A stretch of DNA of 64,000 nt from Plantago elongata (Eukaryota > Streptophyta > Magnoliopsida > Lamiales > Plantaginaceae). The notes under the pieces are model-generated. The model searched no databases, was not told the DNA's origin, and saw only the letters and a list, made by a program, of their open reading frames with translations. A program made the translations under genes and the position numbers. Positions 1 through 11,783 of the stretch are shown in pieces (position 1 is the first letter of the stretch; each line of letters begins with the position of its first letter). The DNA lies in the NCBI GenBank assembly GCA_036897095.1, contig JAYMSP010000155.1, forward strand, positions 1 through 64,000, given 5' to 3'.

Positions 1-1790
1 TTGGAACTCACTTTGGAACAGTTAAGGAATTTCACTCTTGCAGATATGGAAGAAGTGTTGTCTCGCAATGGTAGTTCATTGATTCAGTATGAGGGAATGA
101 CACTGCATGATAATGTGGTCGTCCAAGATGGACTAAACAATCTCATATTGGAAGAGATGGCTCATGATGTCGATGAAATGCGTGCTGGATTTGATCGACT
201 ATATCTATGTCGACCGAGGAGCATCAAATTGTATATCACATGATCATGGATGATGTGGCTATGGATAAGGGGGGTGTTATTCTTATATGGCTATGGTGGC
301 ATGGGGAAGACATTCATGTGGAGGACTTTGTGTTCTGCATTGAGGTCTTAGTTTGAGATTGTGTTGCCGGTTGCATCCAGTGGTATCGGTTCACTCTCTG
401 CCAAAGGGACGGACATCTCATTCGAGATTCTCAATACCTCTTATGGTTGATGAGACTACTGTATGTAGTAGGATAACCCTTGGAAGTGATCTTACCGGTT
501 TGCTTCAGAAGAGGAGGTTGATCATATGGAATGAAGTTCCTATGACTAATAGATTTTGTTTTGAGGCACTTGATAGGAGTCTTCGAGATGTTATTAGAGG
601 ACTTGGTGGTCATCCCTCTACATTGCCATTTGGTGGCAAGGTTGTTGTATTTGGCGGCGACATTAGACAGATATTACATGTCATACCAAAAGGCAGTAGG
701 CAAGACATTGTTTATGCATCTATGTCTTCATCGCGTTCCATACTTCCATATGGCCTCATTGTGAAGTATTGAAGCTCACGAAGAATATGTGTTTGCAGTT
801 AGTGCATGTCTCTACGTTCAATCATTTTATATAGTATCATACCTATGAACAATATCCAAATATTTATTTTGTGGTATTTCTCTATCTATGTTTTAGGCTG
901 GTGGATCTACACAGGAAGTTGAAGAGATTAGGGAGTTTGATGATTGGTTGTTGCGTGTTAGAATGGTGGCGTTGGCGTTCAAAATGATGGCGAGGTTGAG
1001 TTCAAGCTCCCCAATGATATACCCATACGCGATGCAACCGTACCCATTGTCGCAATGGTTAGTAGCACCAACCCTTCCCTCCTTGATCATATTGGTGATG
1101 GCCGTTATTTTCAGGACCGTACCATATTAGCTCCGACCAATGACATCTTTGATGAGACCAATGACTATGCCATGTCGATGTTGCCCGGTGATGCACATGA
1201 GTACTTGAGTTCCGATAGCATATGTCCGAATGAAGATGACATAGTCAACCGCGAGGATGGGTATTCCACTGAGTTCCTTAACACCATTAGGACATCTGGC
1301 ATCCCGAACCACCCTATTAACCTTAAGGTTGGGTGTCCCATCATGTTGTTGAGGAATATATACCAGACAACTGAATTGTGTAATGGTACAAAACTGTTCT
1401 TGACTTGCATTTGGGGACAAAGTCATACAGGCCAGGTTGATAGCTAGTAAGAACACTGGCAAAAAGGTCTTGATAGCACGTATGCTACTTACACCCTCCG
1501 ACCTCACCAAATTTCCAGTCAGGTTCCAGAAGAGACAGTTTCTCATATTCGTTTGCTACGCTATGACCATCAAAAGAGTCAAGGCCAATCTCTAGCTCAC
1601 GTCAGCCTTTACCTTCCTAGGCCAGTATTCATCCATGGGCAGCTTTTTATGTTGCATTCTCAAGAGTCACTAGGAAGAAGGGGTTGAATGTGTTGGTCTT
1701 AGATGAAGAAGACAATCTCAATGACACTACAACCAATGTGGTGTATAGGGAGGTTTTGTGTAACCTCTTGACCACTTTCAAGAATCTATT
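1..1790 (+). pseudogene. Helitron RepHel helicase (PIF1-like), broken
   Basis: Translated pieces match the PIF1-like helicase half of plant Helitron RepHel proteins. A Walker A segment LYGYGGMGKT lies at 283-312. A Walker B-type region reading VVVFGGDIRQ lies near 640-675, after an NEVPMTNRFCFEALDRSL stretch at about 525-585. The C-terminal part, with PINLKVGCPIMLLRN and then GTKLFLT, lies near 1310-1410. Further frames to about 1790 (SLAHVSLYLPRPVFIHGQ, 1585-1640) are also typical. The reading frame changes several times and has a stop just after the Walker A region (TAG at 348). A possible unspliced intron or insertion lies at about 797-896, between KLTKNMCLQL and GGSTQEVEEIREF. No function is expected from this copy. 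Confidence 0.8.
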
Positions 1791-1920
1791 TTTGTACGTT
1801 GTCGACTTTTTGTTTTCACCGAAACTTATTACTATGGAATTGTAGTAATGACACCGTATCTTTTATTTATTTTTTCGACTTGCATGGTTATATTCGACCA
1901 ACATGACTTACATTTAAGTC

Positions 1921-1955
1921 TAAGATACAGTGGCATCGCAACGGGTAAGTACTAG
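1921..1955 (+). other. Helitron 3' terminus
   Basis: Terminal CTAG (1952-1955) is followed by T at 1956. The preceding GC-richer motif GCATCGCAACGGG resembles the conserved 3' tail of plant Helitrons. Confidence 0.6.
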
Positions 1956-2466
1956 TTTTACAAATAAACCTTAACCATTTTTCATATAAAGAGTGAACAT
2001 TACATCAAAAGAGATAATAAAATAAAATTACAAAAACTAATGTTTTTGCTCACTGTTCCATAATTCGTTGGGAGAAAAATTGACAAGCTATTGGGACTAG
2101 CTCATTTTCGAGATATTGCTGGTATTTCCTCCTTTCGAGTTACCTGGGAAGTCCTTCTCGAGATCCAAACGTGAAACATCTTTTAGCACCTCGGCAAAAA
2201 GTTGAGCTCTATCGACGACAAGTTGATCTTTATCAAAAGTGGAGGTTTGTATATCGCAAAGTGGCTCTCCAATAATTGATCAATCGAATTGAGGAAAGCT
2301 AGATCATTCCAACACTTATGAGAATCACTCTTAGAATCTTGTTGAGAAATTCCCTCATCAGCCTTCTTCAAACGCTCAATATGAGCCTTGGTTACAACTT
2401 CAATATCTCTTTTAAAAATAAGTCATGATTGCTCAACTTCCTACAAATTTCAACCAATAAACATAG

Positions 2467-2900
2467 TCAGTCATAAACCTAAACACATAAGCACAAACAC
2501 CAAATAAAAGGAACATGCACAACTAACAACAATACACCCTCCGGGTACTATGACCTTAATTGGGGTTTAGGGTTTAATAGTGCCCATCGATCCATAACCA
2601 TAAACCCTAATTAAAGGATTTCGGGTTCATTGAAGCAATCTAAAATCCTAAACACAAATTGGTGCACCCTAAAAGCCCCCAACTGAAAATGGTATATAGA
2701 CAACCATTAACCTATACATATAAACACATAAACATAAACACCATATAAATTAACGTGCACAACAAAACAGAAAACCCCCGACACATTACGCCATGTACCT
2801 ATCCTTAATCCTAATCCCTTATTAAGGGATGTCGGGGTCATTAAAGCAATCTAAAACCCTAAACATAAATTGGTACCCCCAACTGAAAACTAGTAAATAG
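2467..2900. repeat. Diverged direct repeat, two units of about 190-245 bp
   Basis: Two consecutive stretches (about 2467-2712 and 2713-2900) share the same order of words. These are an ACACATAAACATAAACACC-like start, a GTGCACAAC block, an inverted AATCC/GGGAT block, CATTGAAGCAATCTAAAA or its close variant, a CCTAAACATAAATTGG block and CCCCCAACTGAAAA. The sequence is AT-rich with no credible gene. From 1956 to 2466 I see only unassigned AT-rich sequence. Confidence 0.5.
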
Positions 2901-3476
2901 TCAGTCATAAACATAAAAACCTAAACACATAAAATAAAAAACTATGAACACAAAATAGTTGAACCAGATACCCCAGACTTAAAACACATGAACCTAAATA
3001 CATAAACATAAAATCGTAAGCACAAAAAAAACAAGAAAAGTATCAACAAAAAAATTTGAAACAGATACCCCAGACTGTAACATAAAAACTCATCAGAAGA
3101 ATCATAAACAAAGCAATAAATACAAAAACCTCATCAGGCTACAACTAAATATAAAGACCAACTAATACAAACCAATATAAACCTTAGCAACAAAAGAATA
3201 AACCTAAGCAAATTATAAATAATAATCAATAATTATTACTTTTTTTGTCTTCAACAACACACTTCTTCCTTTTATTGCATTTGTCTTCTGCAACAACAAT
3301 CTTCTTAATTGTATTTTCACCAACATTAGTCGTCGTCTTTTTCTTCTTATATGTAGCAGGTATGGTCTTTTTTTCGGAACGGTCGCCGTCGTGACCGTAT
3401 TCTTCGAACATAAAATAACATATACCTGAATACCAAAACAAATAAATACAAATAGTCTTTTTCGAACATAAACAAC

Positions 3477-4010
3477 ATAAACTTGAGAACAATATAAATA
3501 GACATAAATAATCATATGAGGATATAGAAGGATGAAGACCAAAATAAGTACACATAAATCTATCATCTCTGAATAAACTAAACTGAAATATCATAAAACA
3601 ACATAAACCTGGAGACCAAAATAAATAAACATAAACAAAATCATTTTATAATATAGCAGGTTGGGACCAAAATAAATAAACATGTATCATCTTTGAATAA
3701 ATTAAACTAACATAAAACAAACAACGAAGCGCAGGTCAAGTCAGTTGGTTTGACGCTTCAACTCCAACCAATAAGTCGGGTTCGAATCACCCTTTACCCG
3801 TTTCAAAAAAACTAACATAAAACATCATAAACCTGATTAAGACCGAAACAAATAAACATAAACAATCATATGGATATAGCAGGATAAAGACCAAAACAAA
3901 TAAATACAAAACTATCATCTCTAAATAAACTAAACTAACATAAAACAACATAAATCAAAGAACAAAACAAATAGACATAAATAAATATATGTGAATATAG
4001 CAGGAAGCAA
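3477..4010. repeat. AT-rich minisatellite, about 120 bp unit, roughly four copies
   Basis: Units begin near 3477, 3603, 3815 and 3950. Each carries CATAAAC, then GACCAAAATAAATA-type words, an ATATAGCAGG motif, and a TCATCTCTGAATAAACTAAA-type end. The array is interrupted by a SINE at 3719-3810. Small open frames on the minus strand here (3213-3594) are low-complexity products of this repeat. Confidence 0.6.
3719..3810 (+). mobile_element. tRNA-derived SINE with 13 bp target-site duplication
   Basis: The element has a tRNA-like internal promoter. The box A-like GTCAGTTGGTTTGACG lies near 3740, and the box B-like GGGTTCGAATCAC near 3779-3790. It ends in an A-rich tail (TTTCAAAAAA). Identical 13 bp sequences ACTAACATAAAAC flank it at 3706-3718 and 3811-3823, which is the mark of target-primed insertion. 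Related copies lie at 23860-23945 and 31198-31280. It is about 90 bp long, short for a plant SINE, so it may be a tRNA-like-only family or a truncated one. Confidence 0.7.
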
Positions 4011-4891
4011 CAAAAAATAGAGTGAACCTTCGACGCCTTGGAATCTTCGATATCGTCCTCATAAACTTCCACGCCTTCATTATAGGAATTGTAATTCGCC
4101 ATTGATAACTTTAGGATGAACTCACGAAACGGTTATTTCAATACGATGATGTGTTAGACATACAGATCTAGAAGAAAAACAATCAAAAAATGAACAAACA
4201 TTTAAAAACAAGTAAAATCGAACAAATATTAGAGCAAAACATTGAAATTCTAGGGCTTAACTTCAAATTGATAACTCGAAAAGTATTCATGAGGATGATG
4301 ATGAGTTAGAAGATGCTAACAGAAGAAGAGAAACAAGCAAAATCGAAGAAAACCATACATAATCGCCAGGTTTCATCGAGCTTTTTCTTCACTCTGTGTT
4401 TGTTTATGGAAGAAAATTTTGATGAATGATTTTGGGAACATAATATCATCTATTTATATCCCGGTGTTTCCAAAACATATGAAAACCGGTGGTTGAACCA
4501 TAAACCGCGAATTAACGAGTTTGGGGCCAGGTTTGGTTGTTTGTTCCTGGTCTCTCCATGTCTCTCCTTTAGGTAGTCTCTTAAGATTAATTATATAGAA
4601 AGTTTATCATAAAAACACAAGAAAAATATCTTATTCTTGTGGGGCATCTAGAACAAACGCTAAATTTATATCTATCCCTTAGTATAAATGGTATAAAGTC
4701 TGCTAGCTATGCCTAAGTTGAATATCTCTCAAAGTATCCAAGTCAAGCGTGTTCTTGGACTACAACCTACCTATTTGCTTAAGAATCTACAATGACCTTA
4801 TTTTTTGTACTACATGTAAGGCCTATATCCAAGAGAGGTTTCAATTGTACGACATTTCCACATAAGTACAACCGAACAACATTGATCGAAG
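4011..4891. other. No gene seen
   Basis: AT-rich sequence without a convincing open frame or repeat border. It separates the minisatellite from the ~140 bp repeat array in which the copia element sits. Confidence 0.5.
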
Positions 4892-5036
4892 TAATTCCGT
4901 ATTTTCTATTGATAATGACAACAAGAGTAAGAAGAGCAAAAATGCGATCATAGAAAGAAACAACACCTCATCAGTGGCACAATAGACTACTGAAAACGTA
5001 AAACGAAAAAATTTAATGCATAAGTCCAATCGAACT
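4892..5036. repeat. ~140 bp repeat unit (copy a), left flank of the copia element
   Basis: It shares TCTATTGATAATGACAACA, AACAACACCTCA, GGCACAATAGACTAC and ATGCATAAGTCCAA with the units at 14626-14737, 16127-16360 and 17001-17225. The copia element begins at 5037, directly after this unit, so the unit marks the pre-insertion locus. On the minus strand it encodes a hydrophobic stretch, LFLSMIAFLLFLLLLSLS. Confidence 0.65.
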
Positions 5037-5770
5037 TGTTAGAACAGTTGGACCGGGATTGGTACTTAAACATTGGAACAATAGACAATGTTTATGATGT
5101 TGAGTTAACATTGTCTTCAACACTAGAAGAGTAAACATCAGCGGATAATCAATCTTCTTCTATAAACCAAGCCAATATATAACACGGTGCCGTAGGCAAA
5201 TTTGCTACAACCAGTAAAGTAGAATATGAAAATGTTGTTTTAAATCAATCACATGCAGTTGATAAAACACCAAAACTAGTCCTAGAATAAGTATAGTGAA
5301 AACCCTATTCTAGTTGAGAATTCTTCTTGATGGAATCTCAAAGACTAGCAGAAAACAAGAACCTATCAATGAATAAAGATCTCTAGAGACGATCAATGAA
5401 AGGTATAAAACGTTGTAGTCGAATTCCTTCTATATATATAGTGTTCGATGTCTTATGTTCGAAGTGTAGAAGAATTTCTTCAAAGGCAACTTCCTTGTAC
5501 TTGTTTTCTCCAATATTTGTTTAGAAGAAAAGTTTCTTAATCTTTTATACTTCAATGATTATTTCCCTCTTGCATTCTTCTTGAAATATTCTTTCTTGAG
5601 TCGGCGGTGAATTAATCTTGTTGATTTCTTCGACTCCAAGTTTCCAGTAAGTCAATGTTATTTGCAATATTGTCTCCAATGTGGACACACCTATAGCACA
5701 ACATTAAAACTAAAAATATTGAACTTGTTAAGAAAGACAAGATTATCATTAAGTGCAGCTTGCACTTTCA
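5037..5770 (-). repeat. 3' LTR of the copia element
   Basis: Direct repeat of 13888-14625, with TG...CA ends. It is flanked on the outside by GAACT and on the inside by the polypurine tract. Confidence 0.9.
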
Positions 5771-5784
5771 ATTTCCCCCTTAAT
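5771..5784 (-). other. Polypurine tract of the copia element
   Basis: On the minus strand it reads TTAAGGGGGAAAT directly before the 3' LTR. This is the expected priming site for plus-strand DNA synthesis. Confidence 0.75.
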
Positions 5785-5953
5785 ATTAGTCTTTCATCAC
5801 AAAATCATAGAAAGAATTAAACAGCAAACATAAGCATACATTTCAAGCAAGAACAATTCAAATCTCCCCTATAATTCATAAGCTCCCCCTTAACCACAGG
5901 CAAGCATACAAGACAAGCATACAAGGAGAGTACAAAAACATAATTCTAAAATA

Positions 5954-7816
5954 TCACAAACCAATGTTCATAATCAAATGAAATTTAAAAGTTTCGAAAT
6001 TTAAGTTTTCTGAGGAAAGAAAAGTCACCAAAGTACTCTTAAACTGCAGATTCTTATTAATATGTTCTTGCAGACTAGAATTTTGAGCTTCCAGCATCTT
6101 GATTTGATCCATAATCAGCTTGTCTTGGTCAGTTGAAGTACCTGCATCAAGAAATTCAGCACTGTGATGGGATGTTGGCCCATCATGAGTGTCAACATTA
6201 GGTGCAACATTGTCAGTCTGAACATCAATTTTTCTAGCAGTTGAAGATTCATGCATTTCTAGAGGAACAACAGGTCATTCAGGTATTTTCACAGTAGCAG
6301 GTTCTTCTGGCACTTCCATATCAACTGGTATATCAGGACTTATCCATGGATATCACAAATTCTATTAGAAGTCTCCAATAGTTGTCTATTTAATGAGATC
6401 AGTTCAAATTCATTATGATGAACTTCTCCTTTATTGATGACCAGATTCTGCAGTTTCAGAACTGCAAACAAAGTTGCACGAAAAATGAGATGTCCCTTGG
6501 AGCCCCTTTTCTTGAACTTTTCAAGGTGTTGGAGAATTCTTTCACCTAGATTCACATTATATCCCATTTTGATCCTGTAGAGAAACATTCATGCCTCCTT
6601 GCTCAATTTGTTGTTGTTGGATGTAGGTAGCCAGTTATATAGACAGATCTTGCTAAGACAGACACCAAGGAAGAGCAGTATTTCAAATCCGTAGACCCTA
6701 CAGCTGGCAATGCTTGTAATTTCCCTATAGTAAGTTCCCTAGAAATCTCATCATATGTTACATCAATGGGGGTTTCTACTTCTTCTCTATCCCTATGCAG
6801 TACAACATTGATGTCCTTAGCATCTATCATGAACAACTCACCTCTCATATAGATACAATGGTATTTTCCTCCTCCAACTTTATCAAAATTTACAGACAAA
6901 TGAGCATAAAATTTCCTAATTGTGTAAGGTATAAAAGGTTCAAACTGGGTTACTGCAGAATAGAGATTCCTACTCTTCAGGAATTCAACTAAATTATAAG
7001 CCTTAAAAGTCTCTTCATCAATGACTCTTTCAATATCTACTGATCTATTTCCTAGATATAGGTATTTATCAGCATTTACATGAGCATAAAAGAAGAAGTC
7101 ATGTGCATCTCCTTTCCAATCTGAGTTAATATCAGCATCATGAGCATTCGGTGCAGGGATCTCCTCTTCATGTTGAGGATTGGAATCTTCAGCATCCATT
7201 GAATCTTCATCAGAGACCTCAGAAGATTACTCACCCTCATATTCTTATATGCTTTCAAAACTGTCCTCCTCATTAGGGTTTCCAGATATTGCTTGGGATG
7301 TTGACTCATCATCACTATCAATATCCTTAGGAACTTGGTCACTTTTAGAGTCGCTTCTTAAGACATACTCACCAGCAAAGTCAACTTCGATACCATGTAA
7401 ACTCTCCTCTGTAGAGATTGAGTCAGCATCATCTTCTTCTTCCTCCATGTTTTCCTCTCTTTCCTCAGTTTCAAATTCATCAGTTTGTTCACTTCGTCAT
7501 TTCATGTTTCCCTAACCACTTCAAGCGGAATTTCTTCATGTTCCTCATTCGACGCTGGTGGTGGAGTGATGTTAGGGGAACCAGCATTGTCCGGAGACAT
7601 TTCTTCAGTACCAATTGGACTTGTATCGTCATCCATGAGATCAGGGCCTACATTGGTAGGAGTTTCAGCAGCATCTTTTGTTGAGTGAGACGAAGAAGAG
7701 TCAGAGTCGACCTCAACAATTTCTGGTTGATTTGGAGGTGGAGATTTCGATTGAAGAGGTGAAGGGTTTTTGGTTTCGGATTCAGACGCTGCACCTAATT
7801 CCTCAATTGGAATCAC
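5954..7816 (-). pseudogene. Extra 3' coding region of the copia element (plant transposon-protein domain)
   Basis: Between RNase H and the 3' LTR are several open stretches on the coding strand. The best (6603-7199) contains LVEFLKSRNLYSAVTQFEP, then IPYTIRKFYAHLSVNFD. This is the pattern of the domain called putative plant transposon protein, common in ORFs carried by asterid and other dicot retroelements. The neighbouring stretches (7245-7448, 7502-7816) are very rich in Ser, Glu and Asp and look disordered. That at 5954-6256 includes a short coiled-coil-like segment. SIRE-type elements often carry an extra ORF here. Fossil; I do not propose a product. Confidence 0.6.
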
Positions 7817-7829
7817 AAATTCTGGAGGT

Positions 7830-9400
7830 TACGCCCAAAGAGGTTGAGGATAAACTGATTTGGAGATTTTGAGAACCACTTTAGGTTGATTTGGTGAATT
7901 CGACATGATTGTTTGAAGATGTTGAGAGATGATGTTGACAGTTGTTTGGGCGGATAGAAACAACAGTGAAGTTTTTGGAAGGGAGATGAAGGGACATTGT
8001 ATGCTGAGAATAAGATGGGTAAGAAAATTTTTTACATAGCCTTTTTGTGGGGATGTGGGTAAACACGAACAAGTGTCAAAGGGGTTAAATGGGCTAATGC
8101 TTAGTGGGCTGAGTTTCACACTAAAATGATCAACACATGTTTTTCTGGGATGGGATTTGCCAAAAGAAATCCTGCAAGTATGTAGCAAAGCACAAATCTG
8201 ATTTGTACACAACTGTTAATTCAGAATTAAGATTTGTTAGCGAGACAAAAATCTGGCAAGTCAAGATAATGAGATAAGAAGACAAGTTCTTGGGAGGTCA
8301 AATTTATCTCAATCTAAATAAGTGACAAGATACGCAATAACAAGAAGGCACATTCCCATGGAGAGGATACTGATTCCCCTTCAAGCCCAAACCAAAAACA
8401 TGTACAAATCACAAAGAGAAATAGAACGAATAGTTTTCAGATAAGTGCACCAAATATGCAACAAGTACATGCAATGTTGACCAGAATGTTGGCCCAACAA
8501 TGATGACAAAATCGGAAAATCAGACCACTTTTATTGTAAGTCAGCCAGTCACTAAGCCCAAAGGCATGTAGACCCGATTAACACCACTGATGCTGGAGGG
8601 AAGATAGAGTGGGAAAGAATGCAACATGAACACACCTAACATTGTCACAAAAAGTAAATAAAATGAAACAATAGCCTTATTTTATTTTTTGCACAATGAG
8701 TAGGACACACATTGAATGTAGGCAACCGGAGCCCCATACACCCCAACGGTATCACAAACTCTTTCAGTAAAATAGGTGTGCACATAGGACTGAATGCAGG
8801 CAGCCAGAACTCCATACATCCAAGTATCCCAATGCATGCACATTATCTGTCTCACCTTTATAGAAACCACCACAAGAAAAATAATCACACCGAATGCGGG
8901 CATCCGGAACCCCACGCACCCCAGTATAAAAGTAGTATTTATCTAGCAGTTCCAGCGCACAACCACAACCATAAACAGCAAAGGGGGCAACATCAAGTGC
9001 GAATCAAGGTAGAGGAGTAAAAAAATCCATAAAACAGCATCAATGAGTCTTTCATAGATTACACACCCAAGAAACTCAATTCCCTTCAACCTTGGTTTCA
9101 ACTAGATTCAGACCCTAAGCATCACCACCCTGAACTTTCAAACTGAAAACAGACACAAACAACACGATAGCACAAAGAGCACATCACATAGAAAGCAAAT
9201 TAAAAACAGCATCACTAAGATATAGACTGCCAATATTGACCATGATGTTAAGTCAACACTGCAGTTAACAATGCAAATCAGAGTGTGCACATACTAAGAG
9301 ACCTTCTTAGACTGAAGAATCTATCTTTATCCAGTGGTTTGGTAAAGATATCTGCTAGCTAGTTTGTGGTTTCTATATGATCTATGTCAATGACTTGCTT
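7830..9400 (-). other. Non-coding 3' region inside the copia element, with a threefold motif
   Basis: No domain is recognisable here. The stretch contains three diverged copies of a GC-richer ~31 bp motif at 8714-8744, 8792-8822 and 8892-8922, with the core GAATGYRGGCANCCGGA followed by CCCCAYRCACCCC-like sequence. Confidence 0.55.
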
Positions 9401-9414
9401 ATTGATCATGTCTC

Positions 9415-11783
9415 TTAGAAAATGATGTCTAATGTAATGTATTTAGTGCATAAATGTTGAACAGGGTTCTTAAAAATATGAATGGCACCATGGTTGTCAC
9501 AGAACATCAAGAGCGTATCACTTTCGAGAACATAATCACGCAGCATATTTTTCAACCAAATGAGTTGAGACACACAACTCCCATCTGCTACATATTTATA
9601 TTCAGCAGTAGAGAGTGACACACAATTTTATTTCTTGCTATACCAAGACACAAGATTAGGACCAAGAGAAAAGCAACCTCCACTAGTAGATTTCCTATCA
9701 TCAAAATTACCAGCCCAATCAGAATCACTAAATCCCACTAGATTAGTGTTTGAATCAAATGCAAACCATAATCCCAAATTAAGAGATTCTGACACATACC
9801 TGAGAATTCTCTTTATAGTAGTCAAGTGAGGGATTTTAGGATTGGATTGATACCTGGCACAAACACAAACTGAGAACATGATATCTGGTATGGTGGCAGA
9901 GAGATACAGAAGACTTCCAATCATTGATTTGTACAATGTTGGGTTAACATCATCCCCAACATCGATCTTGTTGAGTTTGAGAGCAGTAGTCATAGGAGTG
10001 CTACAGGGTTTTGCACTGTCCAATCCAAACATTTTGATCAGATTCTTAGCATATTTTTCCTGAGATAGTAATAGACCATCATGTCTTTGCTGAATTTGCA
10101 ATCCAAGGAAGAAACTTAGTTCTCCAATCATACTCATTCCAAATGTACATGTCATAGCTTGAACAAACTGATCTACCATGGTAGTGTTAGTTGAACCAAA
10201 AACTATATCATCTACATAGACTTGAGCAATGCAAATATATTTTCCTTCTCTTAGAATGAACAAGGTTTGATCACCATCTCCCTTTTTGAAACCGAAATCA
10301 ACTAAGAATTCAGTTAGTCTAGCATACCAAACACGAGGGGCTTGTTTGAGACCATACAGAGCTTTTCTTAGTTTGAAAACATGATCAGGATGTTTGGGAT
10401 CTTCAAACCCTTTAGGTTGCTCAACAAATACTTCTTTATCAATGAAACCATTTAAAAAAGCACCTTTAACATCCATTTGTTGAAGTTTAATTTTTAAACA
10501 GCATGCAATTGCCAAGAGGAGTCTAATAGATTCAACTCTAGCAACAGGAACAAAGGTTTCATCGAAATCTACACCTTCAACTTAAGTATAGCCTTGAGCA
10601 ACTAGTCTAGCCTTATTTTTTATGACAACTCCATTCTCATCACTTTTATTTTTGAAAATCCACTTAGTGCCTATGACATTGATATCAAGGGGTCTGGGGA
10701 CTAAGGTCCAAACTTCATTAGTTTTGAATTGGTGAACATTTTGCATGGCTTCTATCCAGTAATCATCTTTTAAAGCTTCCTTCACATTCTTTGGTTCAGT
10801 AAGAGAGACAAAGCAAGAAGAACTTACAGATTGGCAGAGTGTAGCATATCTGACCACTTCCTTGTAGTCCTTTCTAGTATTACTTCTTAGAGTCATTCCA
10901 CTTGAGGTACCAATCGCTTGAGTGTTGGGATGATCTCTTCGAATCCTAGGTGGGGGATCTCTCCTTATATTATCCAGATAGTGTGTCAGAGGTTCAGATT
11001 CATGTTTAGGAGCAGTTTCAGACTCATCTGACATTGTTTCAGATTCTTTTTCATTAGCAGCTTCATCCATTGTGTTTTCAGCCTGCAATGTAGAACTCGA
11101 TGTTGAGTCAACATTGGTGTTAACATTGACACCGTCTCCTTGAACTGCAGCTTTGGACTCAGGTTCAGCTTCCAGTTCTGGTTTAGTACCTGTATTTTCA
11201 AAAGTAGAACCTGCTTCATGTATTGTACCTATCTCATTGATTTTATGTGTGAATAGCTTAGCGTCATCAAACGTAACATTAACATATTCTTGAATGGTTT
11301 GGGTCCTTGATTATAAACTCTAAAGGCATGGCCATTGAGAGAATATCCAACAAAGATACATTTATCACTTTTCATATCAAATTTACCTAGATGTTCTCTA
11401 TCATTGAGAATATAGCAAGTACAACCAAAGACATGAAAGTATTTCAGATTAGGTTTATTTCCTTTCAAGATCTCATATGGAGTAGTTCTAGTTCCTGGTC
11501 TAAGATAGACTCTATTCATTATGTGACGCGCAGTATTTACAGCTTCAGTCTATAGTCTTTTTTATAAATTCATGGAACTCAACATGACCCTAGCCATTTC
11601 TTGTAAGGTTCTATTCTTTCTTTCAGCTACACCATTTTGATAAGGAGTTTTAGGTGCAGAGAATTCATGAGAGATACCTTTCAATTCACAAAATTTGACA
11701 AATGATTGATTCTCAAATTTCTTACCATGACAAGGCCTAATTCTTTGAACCATAGTATAGAGAGTACTAAAGCTAGCATGCAA
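9415..11783 (-). pseudogene. copia pol: integrase, reverse transcriptase, RNase H
   Basis: Integrase core and C-terminal parts lie at about 11229-11783, with GISHEFSAPKTPYQNGVAER and HVFGCTCYILNDREH. RT starts near 10582-10680 (EVWTLVPRPLDINVIGTKW) and continues at 9628-10515 with MDVKGAFLNGF, the active-site box YVDDIVFG, and LRKALYGLKQAPRVWY. RNase H lies at 9415-9621 (SLSTAEYKYVADG). The domain order INT-RT-RH is that of Ty1/copia. The element is a fossil and the pol region is not intact. Confidence 0.9.

Larger units (their letters stand above)
1..1955 (+). mobile_element. Helitron, 3' part (rolling-circle transposon), decayed
   Basis: The window opens inside a Helitron. Helicase-domain coding sequence of the RepHel protein runs to about 1790, followed by a short non-coding tail that ends in CTAG at 1952-1955. 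The next base is T, as expected for Helitrons, which insert between A and T and end in CTRR. The tail reads GCATCGCAACGGG then TAAGTACTAG, like known plant Helitron 3' ends. The subterminal hairpin is not convincing by eye. The 5' end and Rep domain lie outside the window. The coding part is interrupted, so this copy is not autonomous. Confidence 0.8.

Noticed and set aside
3213-3594. Two overlapping minus-strand open frames of about 120 residues
   Set aside because: They lie in AT-rich tandem repeat sequence, overlap each other in different frames and have low-complexity composition.
3719-3810. A functional tRNA gene at the box A/box B sequences (also 23860 and 31198)
   Set aside because: The sequences do not fold into a full cloverleaf by eye, differ from each other, and one has a target duplication and A tail, so a SINE is the better reading.
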